From Bacteroidota bacterium (GTDB lineage: Bacteria; Bacteroidota; Ignavibacteria; UBA10030; UBA8401), in NCBI GenBank assembly GCA_035506275.1, contig DATJPT010000019.1, forward strand, positions 186,001 to 250,000: a DNA stretch of 64,000 nt, given 5' to 3'. A program made the position numbers and the translations under genes. The notes under the pieces are model-generated. The model ran no database searches, had not been told where the DNA came from, and was given only the letters and a program-made list of their open reading frames with translations. Every line of letters begins with the position of its first letter. Position 1 is the stretch's first letter. Positions 37,468 through 46,468 of this stretch are shown piece by piece.

Positions 37468-38229
37468 ATGCTTGCCAAAAGAATCATACCGTGTTTAGAT
37501 GTCGACAAGGGGCGCGTCGTGAAAGGCGTTAATTTTGTCGATTTGATCGATGCCGGCGATCCGGTCGCCCAGGCGAAGTTTTACGACGCCGAAGGGGCGG
37601 ACGAGCTGGTGTTCCTCGACATCTCTGCGTCGTCCGACAACCGGTCGACGATGCTGGACGTCGTTCGCCGGACGGCGGAAGAGGTCTTCATTCCGTTCAC
37701 CATCGGCGGCGGGATCCGGACCGCGGACGATATGCGCGAGATTCTCCGGAGCGGCGCTGATAAGATCAGCGTCAACACGGCGGCGGTCAAACATCCGGCC
37801 CTGATCTCGGACGGGGCCGAACGGTTTGGCGTTCAGTGCATTGTCGTTGCGATCGATGCGAAGCGGAATCCATCGGGGAACAATTGGAAAGTTTTCATTA
37901 ACGGGGGGAGGACCGAAACGGAACTCGACGCGGTCGAATGGGCGCACAGAGTTGAATCGCTCGGCGCCGGCGAGATTCTTCTCACGAGCATGGACCGTGA
38001 CGGGACGAAGGATGGGTACGATATCGAACTCCTGCGCGCTGTCACCGCGGCGGTCAAAATCCCGGTGATTGCGAGCGGCGGCGCCGGATCACTTGACCAT
38101 TTGTTCGCCGCCCTTCATGAAGGGCACGCCGATGCGGTTCTGGCCGCATCGATCTTTCATTTCCGGCAATACGCGATCAAGGAAGCAAAAGAATACCTCC
38201 TTTCGAAAGATATTTTGATGCGGAACTAG
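37468..38229 (+). CDS. hisF: Imidazole glycerol phosphate synthase subunit HisF
   Basis: A 253-residue TIM barrel cyclase that makes imidazole glycerol phosphate and AICAR from PRFAR and ammonia delivered by HisH. The catalytic Asp residues are in [17 protein letters not shown] (residue 11) and [14 protein letters not shown] (near 130). Phosphate sites: [11 protein letters not shown] and [11 protein letters not shown]. All family marks are present. hisI follows after 37 bases. Confidence 0.98.
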   Translation: MLAKRIIPCLDVDKGRVVKGVNFVDLIDAGDPVAQAKFYDAEGADELVFLDISASSDNRSTMLDVVRRTAEEVFIPFTIGGGIRTADDMREILRSGADKISVNTAAVKHPALISDGAERFGVQCIVVAIDAKRNPSGNNWKVFINGGRTETELDAVEWAHRVESLGAGEILLTSMDRDGTKDGYDIELLRAVTAAVKIPVIASGGAGSLDHLFAALHEGHADAVLAASIFHFRQYAIKEAKEYLLSKDILMRN

Positions 38230-38266
38230 AACGAGGCAGAACAAGGCGCAGGGTACAGAAAATCCT

Positions 38267-38656
38267 ATGAAGATAATAGACCAATTAAAATTCGACTCAG
38301 ATGGGCTGATCCCTGCTATCGCTCAGGAAGAAAAGTCCGGCGAAATTCTGATGATGGCCTGGATGAACAAGGAGAGCCTCCGCGCTACCCTTGAGACCAA
38401 ACGCGCGACGTACTGGAGCCGTTCGAGGAAAAAACTCTGGATGAAGGGAGAAGAGTCGGGAAACATCCAGGAGGTTCGCTCCGTTCATGTTGACTGCGAT
38501 GGAGACGTGGTGCTGTTGAAAGTGAACCAGGTTGGAGGAGCGGCATGTCACACGGGTCATCGGACATGCTTTTTCCGTGAGATCGTCGACGGCGGCAACG
38601 CTTTCAAGGAATCGAACGATATCGTGTTTGACCCGAAATCAATCTACAAGAAATAA
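38267..38656 (+). CDS. hisI: Phosphoribosyl-AMP cyclohydrolase HisI
   Basis: A 129-residue zinc enzyme that opens the adenine ring of PR-AMP in step 3 of histidine synthesis. Marks: MMAWMNKESLRATLETKRATYWSRSR-type start, VDCDGDVVLLKV with the metal Asp residues, and the Zn Cys residues in CHTGHRTCFF. It is monofunctional: the HisE pyrophosphohydrolase half found in many HisIE fusions is absent. The AICAR made by HisF joins the PurH pathway also coded in this window. The sugar kinase gene starts 2 bases later. Confidence 0.97.
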   Translation: MKIIDQLKFDSDGLIPAIAQEEKSGEILMMAWMNKESLRATLETKRATYWSRSRKKLWMKGEESGNIQEVRSVHVDCDGDVVLLKVNQVGGAACHTGHRTCFFREIVDGGNAFKESNDIVFDPKSIYKK

Positions 38657-38658
38657 AC

Positions 38659-39582
38659 GTGAAACTTACGGTCATCGGACATTTGTGTCTCGACGTCATT
38701 CATCGGCCCGACGGTACGGAGAAGCAGGGGTACGGAGGGATCTATTTCGCCGTTATGGCACTGGCGAATATCGCATCGGATGCGGATACGATATTTCCGG
38801 TCTTCGGCGTGGGAGAAAAAGAGTTCGAGGCCGTCAAACAAGCATTGATGAAATATCCGAACGTCAACACGGACGGGATCTTTTCATTCCAGGGGGAAAC
38901 GAATCAGGTCCATCTTTATTACAGCAATCAGGAGACCAGAACCGAATGCTCGAAGCACATTTCATCGCCGATTCCGTATTCGCGCATCGAACCGTTCCTC
39001 TCCGTCCACGGAATTTTTTTGGATATGATCTCCGGCGCGGACATTACGCTTGACACGCTTGACCAGATCCGGCTCGCGGTGAGGCCGAAGAATACGCCGA
39101 TTCATCTCGACGTGCACTGCCTGACGCTTGGAGTGAACTCCGACGCCACCCGTTATCGCCGGGCCCTGTCTGAATGGCGGCGCTGGTGTTTTATGGTCAA
39201 CTCCGTGCAAATGAATGAAGAGGAAGCGGCCGGACTGACGGTCGAACAGTACAATGAAGAGATGCTTGCCAAACAGATGCTGCCGTTAATGGTGAACGCC
39301 CTGTGCGTGACTCGAGGGGCAAGAGGCGTGACGGTCTTCCAACAGGAGCATAAGCATCTCATGCGAAAGGATATTCCCGGGATCCCCACCGGTTCAAAGG
39401 ATCCGACAGGATGCGGAGATGTTTTCGGTTCTGCGTTCTTGTATCAATACTGCAAGTCGAAGCGCATCGAGCAGGCCGCGCAGTTCGCCAATGAAGTCGC
39501 GGCGGCGAACAGCGAGAATTCCGGGTCGGAGGAGATTGATCGTCTGTCAAAATTTAAGACATCGGGCGAGAACGGAAAATGA
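38659..39582 (+). CDS. PfkB-family carbohydrate/nucleoside kinase
   Basis: A 307-residue ribokinase-like kinase. The N-terminal VIGHLCLDVIH and the catalytic C-terminal motif DPTGCGDVFGSAFLYQ (Asp in GCGD) are intact; LCVTRGARGVTVF is the ATP-site strand. The substrate is unknown. It starts with GTG 2 bases after hisI and its end overlaps the next start by four bases (ATGA), so it belongs to the his transcript. Such kinases include sugar, nucleoside and cofactor kinases, and the his context does not decide. Confidence 0.88.
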   Translation: MKLTVIGHLCLDVIHRPDGTEKQGYGGIYFAVMALANIASDADTIFPVFGVGEKEFEAVKQALMKYPNVNTDGIFSFQGETNQVHLYYSNQETRTECSKHISSPIPYSRIEPFLSVHGIFLDMISGADITLDTLDQIRLAVRPKNTPIHLDVHCLTLGVNSDATRYRRALSEWRRWCFMVNSVQMNEEEAAGLTVEQYNEEMLAKQMLPLMVNALCVTRGARGVTVFQQEHKHLMRKDIPGIPTGSKDPTGCGDVFGSAFLYQYCKSKRIEQAAQFANEVAAANSENSGSEEIDRLSKFKTSGENGK

Positions 39583-40490
39583 AACGGGTTCTCATTTGCG
39601 GCAGCAACGGGCTTCTCGGCCAGCGCTTAGCGCTGAAACTCGGGTATGAGACCGAATATGAGGTGCTCAACACGTCGCATCATCGTCAGTTCGTCCTCGA
39701 TCGGCACCTTTTCGATTACACCCAGCTCGACATCACGAACAAGGGGGACGTCAAAAGCCTTGTCTCGAGTTTCCGTCCCGACATTATCGTGAATGCCGCG
39801 GCGATGACGAATGTTGATGCCTGCGAGACGCAGCGCGAGCTTGCATGGAAGGTGAACGTCGTCGGCGTTGAAAATTTGGTGGAGATTGCCCGCCGGATCA
39901 ACAGCCTGCTCATCCATATTTCGACGGACTATGTCTTCGACGGAAAGAACGGGCCGTACAAGGAAACCGACCGGGTCAACCCGATCAACTATTACGGCAA
40001 GACGAAACAGGCGGGGGAGAACGTCATCCTTGCCGCCGGAATTCCGGCGGCGATCCTGAGGACCATCGTCGTCTACGGTACCGGCATCAACATAAAAAAT
40101 AATTTTGCGCTGTGGGTCATCAACAGTCTAAGAGAGGGAAAAAACATCCGCTGCGTGGACGATCAGATCGCCAACCCGACCCATGTCGGCGACCTTGCGT
40201 CGGGTGTGGTCAAAGTGATCGAGCGTGATCGTCCGGGCCTCTATCATATCGGGGGCGCAAACGCAGTCAGCAGAAATGAATTCGCCGTGAAGGCAGCTGA
40301 AATTTTCGGGCTGAATCCTGCGCTCATCCAAAAAGTGAAATCGGTCGAACTCAATCAAATTGCCCAGCGTCCGCTGGTCACAAGCCTGGTCACGGCAAAA
40401 GCAGAAAAAGAACTGGACTTCCGCCCGATGACGCTGGCGGAAGGCCTTGAATTGATGAAACGGGAACTCGTCCATCTGACATTAAATTAG
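39579..40490 (+). CDS. NAD(P)-dependent sugar-nucleotide reductase, RfbD-like (extended SDR)
   Basis: A 303-residue Rossmann protein of the dTDP-4-dehydrorhamnose reductase family. Cofactor motif LICGSNGLLGQRLALKL (GxxGxxG) at the N-terminus, NAAAMTNVDACE near residue 73, HISTDYVFDGKNGPY, and the catalytic Tyr-Lys in YYGKTKQAGE. RfbD makes dTDP-rhamnose for surface polysaccharide, but rfbA/B/C are not near, and MAT2B-like or other reductases share these marks. It overlaps the kinase by four bases. Confidence 0.85.
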   Translation: MKRVLICGSNGLLGQRLALKLGYETEYEVLNTSHHRQFVLDRHLFDYTQLDITNKGDVKSLVSSFRPDIIVNAAAMTNVDACETQRELAWKVNVVGVENLVEIARRINSLLIHISTDYVFDGKNGPYKETDRVNPINYYGKTKQAGENVILAAGIPAAILRTIVVYGTGINIKNNFALWVINSLREGKNIRCVDDQIANPTHVGDLASGVVKVIERDRPGLYHIGGANAVSRNEFAVKAAEIFGLNPALIQKVKSVELNQIAQRPLVTSLVTAKAEKELDFRPMTLAEGLELMKRELVHLTLN

Positions 40491-40497
40491 AATACCC

Positions 40498-41310
40498 ATG
40501 ACGCCCCTCTTCCATCGTTTGACTGCGTTCGCTTTTCCGGCCGCCCCTCTCGTTGTTGCGTTCATCATAACCTCGTGCAGTTCGACAAAGGAGACAGCGG
40601 CGACGCCTCCGCCTGCAGGGAATAGGCCGCTCACCGCAACGTTCAAAATTTTATCGGTGAATGCCCGTCATACCTTAAAGGGGAAAAGCGATGTCCGAAA
40701 ATTGTCGAAGGTCATTAAATCGACCGGCGCCGATATCGTAGCGGTCCAGCAGATCGAAAGACCTCAGGAAGGGAAGACCGATTTCGACGCTGTTCAGGAA
40801 CTTGCCAAACAAACCGAGATGTACAACTTTTTCGGCAAGGCCCGGTACTTTGAAGGCTATGATTCGGGGAATGCATTGTTCAGTACCTATCCTGTCAAGC
40901 AAACGGCGGTGCAGCCCCTTCCCGTCGAGGAAGGCAAAGTGCGTCGGTCTCTCACGTTCGGCGTGATCGATGTCGGATTGAAGGAAGTCGGCATATCGTC
41001 GACGGAACTTGACGACGAATCTTCTTCCATGCGCGTGAGCGAAACGCAGGCCATCATTTCGATCGCGCAGTCGTACGATAACGTTCCGGTGATCGTCTGC
41101 GGAAATTTCTGCGAATCCCTTTCGGGAAGAGCCGCGTCAAAAATGCAGGAACAATTTCTCGCGGCAAATGCCCTTCAGGAATCAGCACAAAAGTCGTGGC
41201 AGCAGGTCTATGCGATGAAAAATCAAAAGCTTGAACCCGTTGCCGTCGAAAAAGTGAAGTTCGGCGACTCTGGCGAGGCGCTTCTGGTGACAATGCAGGT
41301 GACGCAGTGA
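40498..41310 (+). CDS. Lipoprotein with a degenerate endonuclease/exonuclease/phosphatase (EEP) fold
   Basis: A 270-residue lipoprotein. Residues 1-27 are a signal peptide ending in a lipobox (IITSC, lipid Cys at 27). The rest resembles EEP proteins: FKILSVNARH, ADIVAVQQIERPQ with the metal Glu, and VPVIVCGNFCES in place of the usual GDFN. The terminal SDH motif is not seen. With Asp changed to Asn and the last His missing, activity is doubtful. It follows the RfbD-like gene by 7 bases. It should sit in the periplasm or on the outer membrane. Confidence 0.7.
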   Translation: MTPLFHRLTAFAFPAAPLVVAFIITSCSSTKETAATPPPAGNRPLTATFKILSVNARHTLKGKSDVRKLSKVIKSTGADIVAVQQIERPQEGKTDFDAVQELAKQTEMYNFFGKARYFEGYDSGNALFSTYPVKQTAVQPLPVEEGKVRRSLTFGVIDVGLKEVGISSTELDDESSSMRVSETQAIISIAQSYDNVPVIVCGNFCESLSGRAASKMQEQFLAANALQESAQKSWQQVYAMKNQKLEPVAVEKVKFGDSGEALLVTMQVTQ

Positions 41311-41385
41311 CAGCGAGCGGTCAACAAATGACGATGAACGGTTGCATGCCTCATCGGGCATCGTAACATCATTATCCAAACGACA
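41311..41385 (+). repeat. ATGAACG-type repeat before serS
   Basis: The spacer contains GGTCAACAAATGACGATGAACG followed by a GATG...CATC-rich stretch. It looks like a decayed member of the intergenic repeat set. No ribosome site is seen just before the serS ATG. Confidence 0.4.
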
Positions 41386-42651
41386 ATGATAGACCTAAAA
41401 TATATTCGGGAACATACAGCCCTCGTAAAAGAGGGGATCAAAGCCAAGCGCGAAGTCGACAATATCGACGAGATCATCTCGGCGGATGAACAGCGCCGGG
41501 GATTTATTCAGGAAGGGGAGACGCTCAAGGCACGACGAAACGAGGTTTCGGCAAAGATCGGAGAGATGAAGAGGACGAAGCAGGACGCTTCTGCCGCGAT
41601 CGCGGAAATGAATCAGGTCAAAGAGAGAATCCAGGCGATCGATGAAGAGTTGAAAGTCGTGCAGGAGCGGCTGGACGGATTGCTTCTCACGGTTCCGAAC
41701 ATCCCCCACTCGTCCGTGCCGGTCGGCGCGACGCCCCTCGACAACAAAGAAATATTTTCGTGGGGGGAGAGACCCGCTGCCGATTTTGAGCTGAAGCCCC
41801 ATTGGGATCTCGCCGAGAAGCTCGGCATTATCGATTTCGGACGGGGGGCAAAAGTCTCCGGCGCCGGATTCCCGTTTTATGTTGGAAAAGGAGCAATGCT
41901 CGAGCGTGCGCTCATAAACTTCTTTCTCGACCAGGCTGCCGAGCGGGGCTACGAGGAACTCGGCGCTCCGGTCGTCATCAATGAAGAGAGCGCGCGGGGA
42001 ACGGGCCAAATTCCGGACAAAGAAGACCTGATGTATTTCGCGGAACGGGACGGTTTTTACCTTATACCCACTGCGGAGGTCCCCGTAACGAACTTTCACA
42101 GAAAAGAAGTGTTTGAAGAGAAGGCGCTTCCGATCCAGTATGCGGCATACACCCCCTGCTTCCGGCGTGAAGCCGGCTCGTACGGCAAGGATGTGCGCGG
42201 TCTGAACCGGCTCCATCAGTTCGACAAGGTCGAGCTGGTGAAATTTGTACTTCCGTCGGCATCGTATGATGAACTGGAGCGTCTCCGGCAGGATGCGGAA
42301 CACCTGCTGCAATTGTTAGGTCTGAGCTATCACACCCTGTTGATGTGCACCGGGGACATGGGGTTCACACAGACAAAAAAATACGACCTGGAAGTCTGGG
42401 CCCCCGGTCAGAAAAAGTATCTTGAGGTTTCTTCGTGCAGCAATTTTGAAGCGTTCCAGGCACGTAGAATGAACATCAAGTATCGGTCGACCGAGACGGG
42501 AAAACAGGAGTTTGTCCACACATTGAACGGATCTGCGCTGGCGCTCCCGCGGGTTGTCGCAGCGCTCCTGGAACATTATCAGACGCCTGAAGGCAAAATT
42601 GTTCTACCTAAGGTGCTGCATCCGTATACGAAATTTGCCGTTATAGAATGA
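41386..42651 (+). CDS. serS: Serine-tRNA ligase SerS
   Basis: A 421-residue class II synthetase that charges tRNA-Ser and tRNA-Sec. The N-terminal coiled coil that grips the tRNA long arm spans about residues 28-100 (DEQRRGFIQEGETLKARRNE). Motif 2 is in TPCFRREAGSYGKDVRGLNR and motif 3 in NGSALALPRVVAALLEH. TAEVPVTNFHR binds serine. Length is normal. It is followed after 68 bases of AT-rich spacer by the ABC exporter pair. Confidence 0.98.
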   Translation: MIDLKYIREHTALVKEGIKAKREVDNIDEIISADEQRRGFIQEGETLKARRNEVSAKIGEMKRTKQDASAAIAEMNQVKERIQAIDEELKVVQERLDGLLLTVPNIPHSSVPVGATPLDNKEIFSWGERPAADFELKPHWDLAEKLGIIDFGRGAKVSGAGFPFYVGKGAMLERALINFFLDQAAERGYEELGAPVVINEESARGTGQIPDKEDLMYFAERDGFYLIPTAEVPVTNFHRKEVFEEKALPIQYAAYTPCFRREAGSYGKDVRGLNRLHQFDKVELVKFVLPSASYDELERLRQDAEHLLQLLGLSYHTLLMCTGDMGFTQTKKYDLEVWAPGQKKYLEVSSCSNFEAFQARRMNIKYRSTETGKQEFVHTLNGSALALPRVVAALLEHYQTPEGKIVLPKVLHPYTKFAVIE

Positions 42652-42719
42652 AAAAGCTTGTTAACTTCAAAACGTCGCTTCATATTTTTCATTCTTAAAC
42701 TTTACTTTTTCATGTTTCT
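42652..42719 (+). repeat. AT-rich spacer with TTCATTTTTC-type words before the ABC pair
   Basis: The spacer has TTAACTTC, CTTCATATTTTTCATTC and CTTTTTCATGTTTC with loosely complementary AATGAAAAAGC on the left. It resembles the other repeat spacers, with weaker matches. Confidence 0.35.
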
Positions 42720-44480
42720 ATGAAGTCTCTCCTTCGTCTCCGCCCCTATCTGGCGAAATACAAGAGAACGCTCTTCTGGGGCGTTTGCACCGTCGTCGTC
42801 AGCAACCTCTTTGTCGTTGCGACGCCGCTGTTCATCGGGCATGCCGTTGATACCATCAAGCAGGGGGTCGAAACCGGTGTGCTAGAGTCCTCCAAACTCT
42901 TCAGGGATGCAGCGTTGATCGTCGGTTTCGCCCTCGTTGCCGGGTTCATGACATTCCTGACGCGGCAGACGATCATCGTCGTTTCGCGCAAGATCGAGTA
43001 TGACCTGCGTAACGATTTTCTCGCGCACATTCAGAAGCTTCCCCTGAATTACTTCCAGAATACGCCGACCGGCGACCTCATGGCGCACGCGACGAACGAC
43101 ATTGCAGCGGTACGCAACACCCTCGGCCCCGGCATTATGTATCCGTCGGATACCTTCATGACGTTCTCGATGGCTCTGACGCTGATGTTCGTGAAGGATT
43201 GGTCGCTCACGATGATCGCTCTGGTCCCGCTTCCGCTCATCTCGTATGCTGTCTATAAGCTCGGCCAGATCATTCACGCAAAGTTCAACGAACGGCAGGA
43301 ACAGTATTCACTGCTGACAACACGGGCGCAGGAGAATCTTTCGGGCATCCGGGTCGTCAAGGCGTACGTGCGGGAAGAGTACGAGATCGGCCTGTTTGAA
43401 AACCTGAGCTGGGACTATTTGAAGAAAAACCTCGTGCTTGCAAAAGCGCAGTCGGTGATGTGGCCGCTGATGTACATGCTCGTCGGCATCTCGCTCGTCA
43501 TCACCGTCTATTTTGGCGGCATCCAGGTCATTGCGGGGAGGATCACGATCGGAACGCTGACCGCGTTCTTCACGTACCTCTCGATGCTGATCTGGCCGAT
43601 GATCGCCTTTGGCTGGGTGACAAATATCATCCAGCAGGGAGCGGCGTCGATGGAACGGCTCGCGAAGATCTTCGACACCGTGCCGGAAATCAGAGATTCG
43701 GAGGAGACGGATATTCTCATCAAGCACATCGACGGAGAAATTGAATTTAGAAATGTGTCGTTCACGCACAAGGGAGTCGCCTCCCCGACGTTGAAGAATA
43801 TCAGCCTGAAGATTCCGAAAGGGACCACCCTTGCCGTCGTCGGATACACCGGCTCCGGAAAGAGCACGTTCGTCAATTTGCTGCCGCGGTTGTATGACGT
43901 GACCGAGGGGGAGCTGTTGATCGACGGGATCAATATCAAAAAGATCCCGTTGGAAGTGCTCCGGTCCCACGTGGGCTGCGTTCCGCAGGAGACGTTTTTG
44001 TTTTCCGAATCGATCTCCGAGAATATCAGTTACGGCGTGGATGGGATCTCGCACGAACAAATTCGCGAGGCGGCGGAGATTTCGCAGATCGCGAAGGATA
44101 TCAACGACTTTCCGCAGCAATTTGACACGACGCTCGGCGAACGGGGCATCACCCTTTCGGGCGGCCAGAAGCAGCGAACAAGCATTGCGCGGGCTGTGCT
44201 CCGCGAGCCCAAGATCCTGATCCTCGACGACGCCCTGTCTTCGGTGGACACCTATACGGAAGAGGCGATCCTTAAACGCCTTCGCAATGTCATGGAGAAC
44301 CGGACGAGCATCATCATCAGCCATAGAATTTCCACGGTGAAGGACGCGGACATGATCATTGTAATGGATAAAGGCGAAATTGTCGAACAGGGGCAGCACG
44401 AGGAGCTTGTCGATCGCGGCGGCATTTATGCGAACCTCCACTATAAGCAATTGCTTGAAAAGGAACTCGAAGAACTCTGA
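42720..44480 (+). CDS. ABC exporter half-transporter, degenerate-site subunit (YheI/BmrC-like)
   Basis: A 586-residue protein with six membrane helices (residues 1-310) and an ATPase domain (335-575). Walker A is GYTGSGKSTFVNLL, the signature is canonical LSGGQKQRTSIARAV, but Walker B is LILDDALSSVD, with Asp where the catalytic Glu should be. This fits the non-catalytic partner in heterodimeric exporters such as BmrCD and TM287/288, whose signature motif completes the active site of the partner. Its partner is the next gene, 50 bases downstream. Substrates of this class are lipids or drugs; none can be assigned. Confidence 0.93.
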   Translation: MKSLLRLRPYLAKYKRTLFWGVCTVVVSNLFVVATPLFIGHAVDTIKQGVETGVLESSKLFRDAALIVGFALVAGFMTFLTRQTIIVVSRKIEYDLRNDFLAHIQKLPLNYFQNTPTGDLMAHATNDIAAVRNTLGPGIMYPSDTFMTFSMALTLMFVKDWSLTMIALVPLPLISYAVYKLGQIIHAKFNERQEQYSLLTTRAQENLSGIRVVKAYVREEYEIGLFENLSWDYLKKNLVLAKAQSVMWPLMYMLVGISLVITVYFGGIQVIAGRITIGTLTAFFTYLSMLIWPMIAFGWVTNIIQQGAASMERLAKIFDTVPEIRDSEETDILIKHIDGEIEFRNVSFTHKGVASPTLKNISLKIPKGTTLAVVGYTGSGKSTFVNLLPRLYDVTEGELLIDGINIKKIPLEVLRSHVGCVPQETFLFSESISENISYGVDGISHEQIREAAEISQIAKDINDFPQQFDTTLGERGITLSGGQKQRTSIARAVLREPKILILDDALSSVDTYTEEAILKRLRNVMENRTSIIISHRISTVKDADMIIVMDKGEIVEQGQHEELVDRGGIYANLHYKQLLEKELEEL

Positions 44481-44486
44481 TACGAA

Positions 44487-44525
44487 GGAATTGTTGACCG
44501 TTCATTCATCATTTTTCAATTGTTT
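44487..44525 (+). repeat. TTGTTGACCGTTCATTC repeat between the ABC genes
   Basis: A single-armed copy of the intergenic word set (TTGTTGACCGTTCATTCATC), close to the right arm of the copy at 36001-36035. It occupies most of the 50-base spacer. Confidence 0.5.
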
Positions 44526-44530
44526 GGTCC

Positions 44531-46300
44531 ATGCACGAAGAAGAGATTCTCGGTAAAGCATACGACGGAAAATTAATGAAGCGGCTGCTTCATTACCTCC
44601 GTCCCTACAAATGGTATGTGGCGCTCGGCATCGTGTTGAGCATGGTGGTCTCTGCCCTGGAAGCGGTGAGGCCGTATTTTACGAAGATCGCCGTCGATGT
44701 GAACATCAAAAACCATGACGAGCAGGGATTGCTTGTCACCGCGCTCGAATTTTTGACGGTCCTGATGCTCCGGGGAGTGACGCAGTATTTCAATTCCTAC
44801 CTTACCCAATGGATCGGCCAGCGGACGATCTTCGACCTGCGGATGGAGCTCTTCAGGCATCTGCAGAATCTTTCATTGAAGTTCTACGACAGAAATCCGA
44901 TCGGAAGGCTGATCACGCGGGTGACCAACGACGTCGAAGTGCTGAATGAAATGTTCTCGTCCGGCATCGTGATGGTCTTCAGCGACGTGTTCATGATCGG
45001 CGGGATCCTGTGGTTCATGTTTTCGATGAACTGGCAGCTCGCGGTGGTTTCGCTCAGCGTTCTTCCGTTCCTTTTCTACGGCACATTTCTGTTCAGGAAG
45101 AAAGCGCGCGAAGCATACCGCGACGTCCGTATTCAGATCGCGAAGATCAATACGTTCATGCAGGAACATATCACGGGAATGATCGTCGACCAGATTTTCA
45201 ACCGCGAGAAGAAAGCATACGATCAATTTGATGGATTGAATGCCGCGCACCGCGATGCGAATATCCGTTCAATCTTCTACTATGCGGTGTTCTATCCCGC
45301 CGTCGATATCATCGGCGCCGTTGCGGTCGGCCTCATCGTTTGGTACGCGGGGGGGAAAACGCTCGAAGGAAAAGTGACGATCGGGACGATCATGGCATTC
45401 CTGCAGTTCAACGAAATGTTCTGGCGTCCCATCCGCGACCTCTCCGAAAAGTACAATATTATGCAGACGGCGATGGCGTCATCGGAGCGGATCTTCAAGC
45501 TGCTGGATGATCAAAGCATCCTTAAGAATCCTGAGGCGCCGGTTCCTTTGCCGGCGATGCGAGGCAAAGTCGAATTTCGCAATGTCTGGTTTGCGTACAG
45601 CGGCGAGGACTGGGTGCTGAAGAATGTCTCATTCACGATGCTTCCGGGCGAGACCGTGGCTTTTGTCGGTCATACGGGAGCGGGCAAGACGACCATCATC
45701 AGCTTGCTCTCGCGTTTTTACGAAGTCCAGAAGGGGGAAATTCTTGTCGATGATTTCAATATCAAGGACCTGAAAACAGAGGATCTGAGAAGGCACATCG
45801 CCGTCGTCCTGCAGGATGTCTTTCTTTTTTCCGGGGATATTAAAGGGAACATCAGCTTGGGCAATAAGGATATTTCGTTCGACCGCGTGAAAGAATCGGC
45901 GCGATTTGTCGGCGTGGATCAATTCATCGAAGCGATGCCCAGGAAATACGACGAAGCGGTAAAAGAGCGCGGGTCGACATTGTCCGTCGGCCAGAAACAA
46001 TTGCTTTCTTTTGCCCGCGCGCTCGCATACAACCCGAAAATATTGGTACTGGACGAGGCAACGTCCAGTGTCGATACGCAGACCGAATTACTCATCCAAT
46101 CTGCCATCAAGAAATTATTGGCAGGAAGAAGTTCAATCGTTATCGCACATCGCCTTTCCACGATCCAGAGCGCGGACAAGATCATAGTGATGCACAAGGG
46201 AGAGATCCGCGAATCCGGCACACACCAACAGCTGCTTGCCCTTGGGGGAATTTATTACAAACTGTACCAACTGCAGTACAAGGAACAGGAAGTAGAATAA
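44531..46300 (+). CDS. ABC exporter half-transporter, catalytic-site subunit (YheH/BmrD-like)
   Basis: A 589-residue half-transporter with six membrane helices (about residues 15-325) and an ATPase domain (345-585). Walker A is GHTGAGKTTIISLL and Walker B is ILVLDEATSSVD with the catalytic Glu. Its signature is changed to LSVGQKQLLSFARAL, as in the partner position of asymmetric exporters. Together with the preceding gene it makes one consensus and one degenerate ATP site. Pairing, order and spacing all support a heterodimer in the inner membrane. Confidence 0.93.
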   Translation: MHEEEILGKAYDGKLMKRLLHYLRPYKWYVALGIVLSMVVSALEAVRPYFTKIAVDVNIKNHDEQGLLVTALEFLTVLMLRGVTQYFNSYLTQWIGQRTIFDLRMELFRHLQNLSLKFYDRNPIGRLITRVTNDVEVLNEMFSSGIVMVFSDVFMIGGILWFMFSMNWQLAVVSLSVLPFLFYGTFLFRKKAREAYRDVRIQIAKINTFMQEHITGMIVDQIFNREKKAYDQFDGLNAAHRDANIRSIFYYAVFYPAVDIIGAVAVGLIVWYAGGKTLEGKVTIGTIMAFLQFNEMFWRPIRDLSEKYNIMQTAMASSERIFKLLDDQSILKNPEAPVPLPAMRGKVEFRNVWFAYSGEDWVLKNVSFTMLPGETVAFVGHTGAGKTTIISLLSRFYEVQKGEILVDDFNIKDLKTEDLRRHIAVVLQDVFLFSGDIKGNISLGNKDISFDRVKESARFVGVDQFIEAMPRKYDEAVKERGSTLSVGQKQLLSFARALAYNPKILVLDEATSSVDTQTELLIQSAIKKLLAGRSSIVIAHRLSTIQSADKIIVMHKGEIRESGTHQQLLALGGIYYKLYQLQYKEQEVE

Positions 46301-46382
46301 AATTTTGATGCCGCAGATTTACCTGATTGCACGCTGATTGCAGATTTCTCAGATGATTTGCAATCTGCCCGCTGCAGAATTT

Positions 46383-46466
46383 GCCATCTGCGCGATCTGC
46401 CATCTGCGCGATCTGCCATCTGCGCAATGTGCCATCTGCGCTAAATCTGCGCCATCTGCGCAATCA
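46383..46466 (+). repeat. Short tandem repeat (16-bp period) before fbp
   Basis: Five copies of GCCATCTGCGC begin at 46383, 46399, 46415, 46431 and 46451. The first two 16-bp units (GCCATCTGCGCGATCT) are identical, and the last spacing is 20. The array ends two bases before the fbp ATG, so it occupies the place of the ribosome site. A decayed TGATTGCAGATTTCTCAGAT stretch before it seems related. Confidence 0.85.
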
Positions 46467-46468
46467 TT

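Noticed and set aside
43308..44450. Open frame of 380 residues on the minus strand
   Set aside because: It is antisense to the first ABC exporter gene, which has intact ATPase motifs.
46383..46466. CRISPR array
   Set aside because: Units are 16 bp with no distinct spacers and no cas gene in the window. It is a simple tandem repeat.
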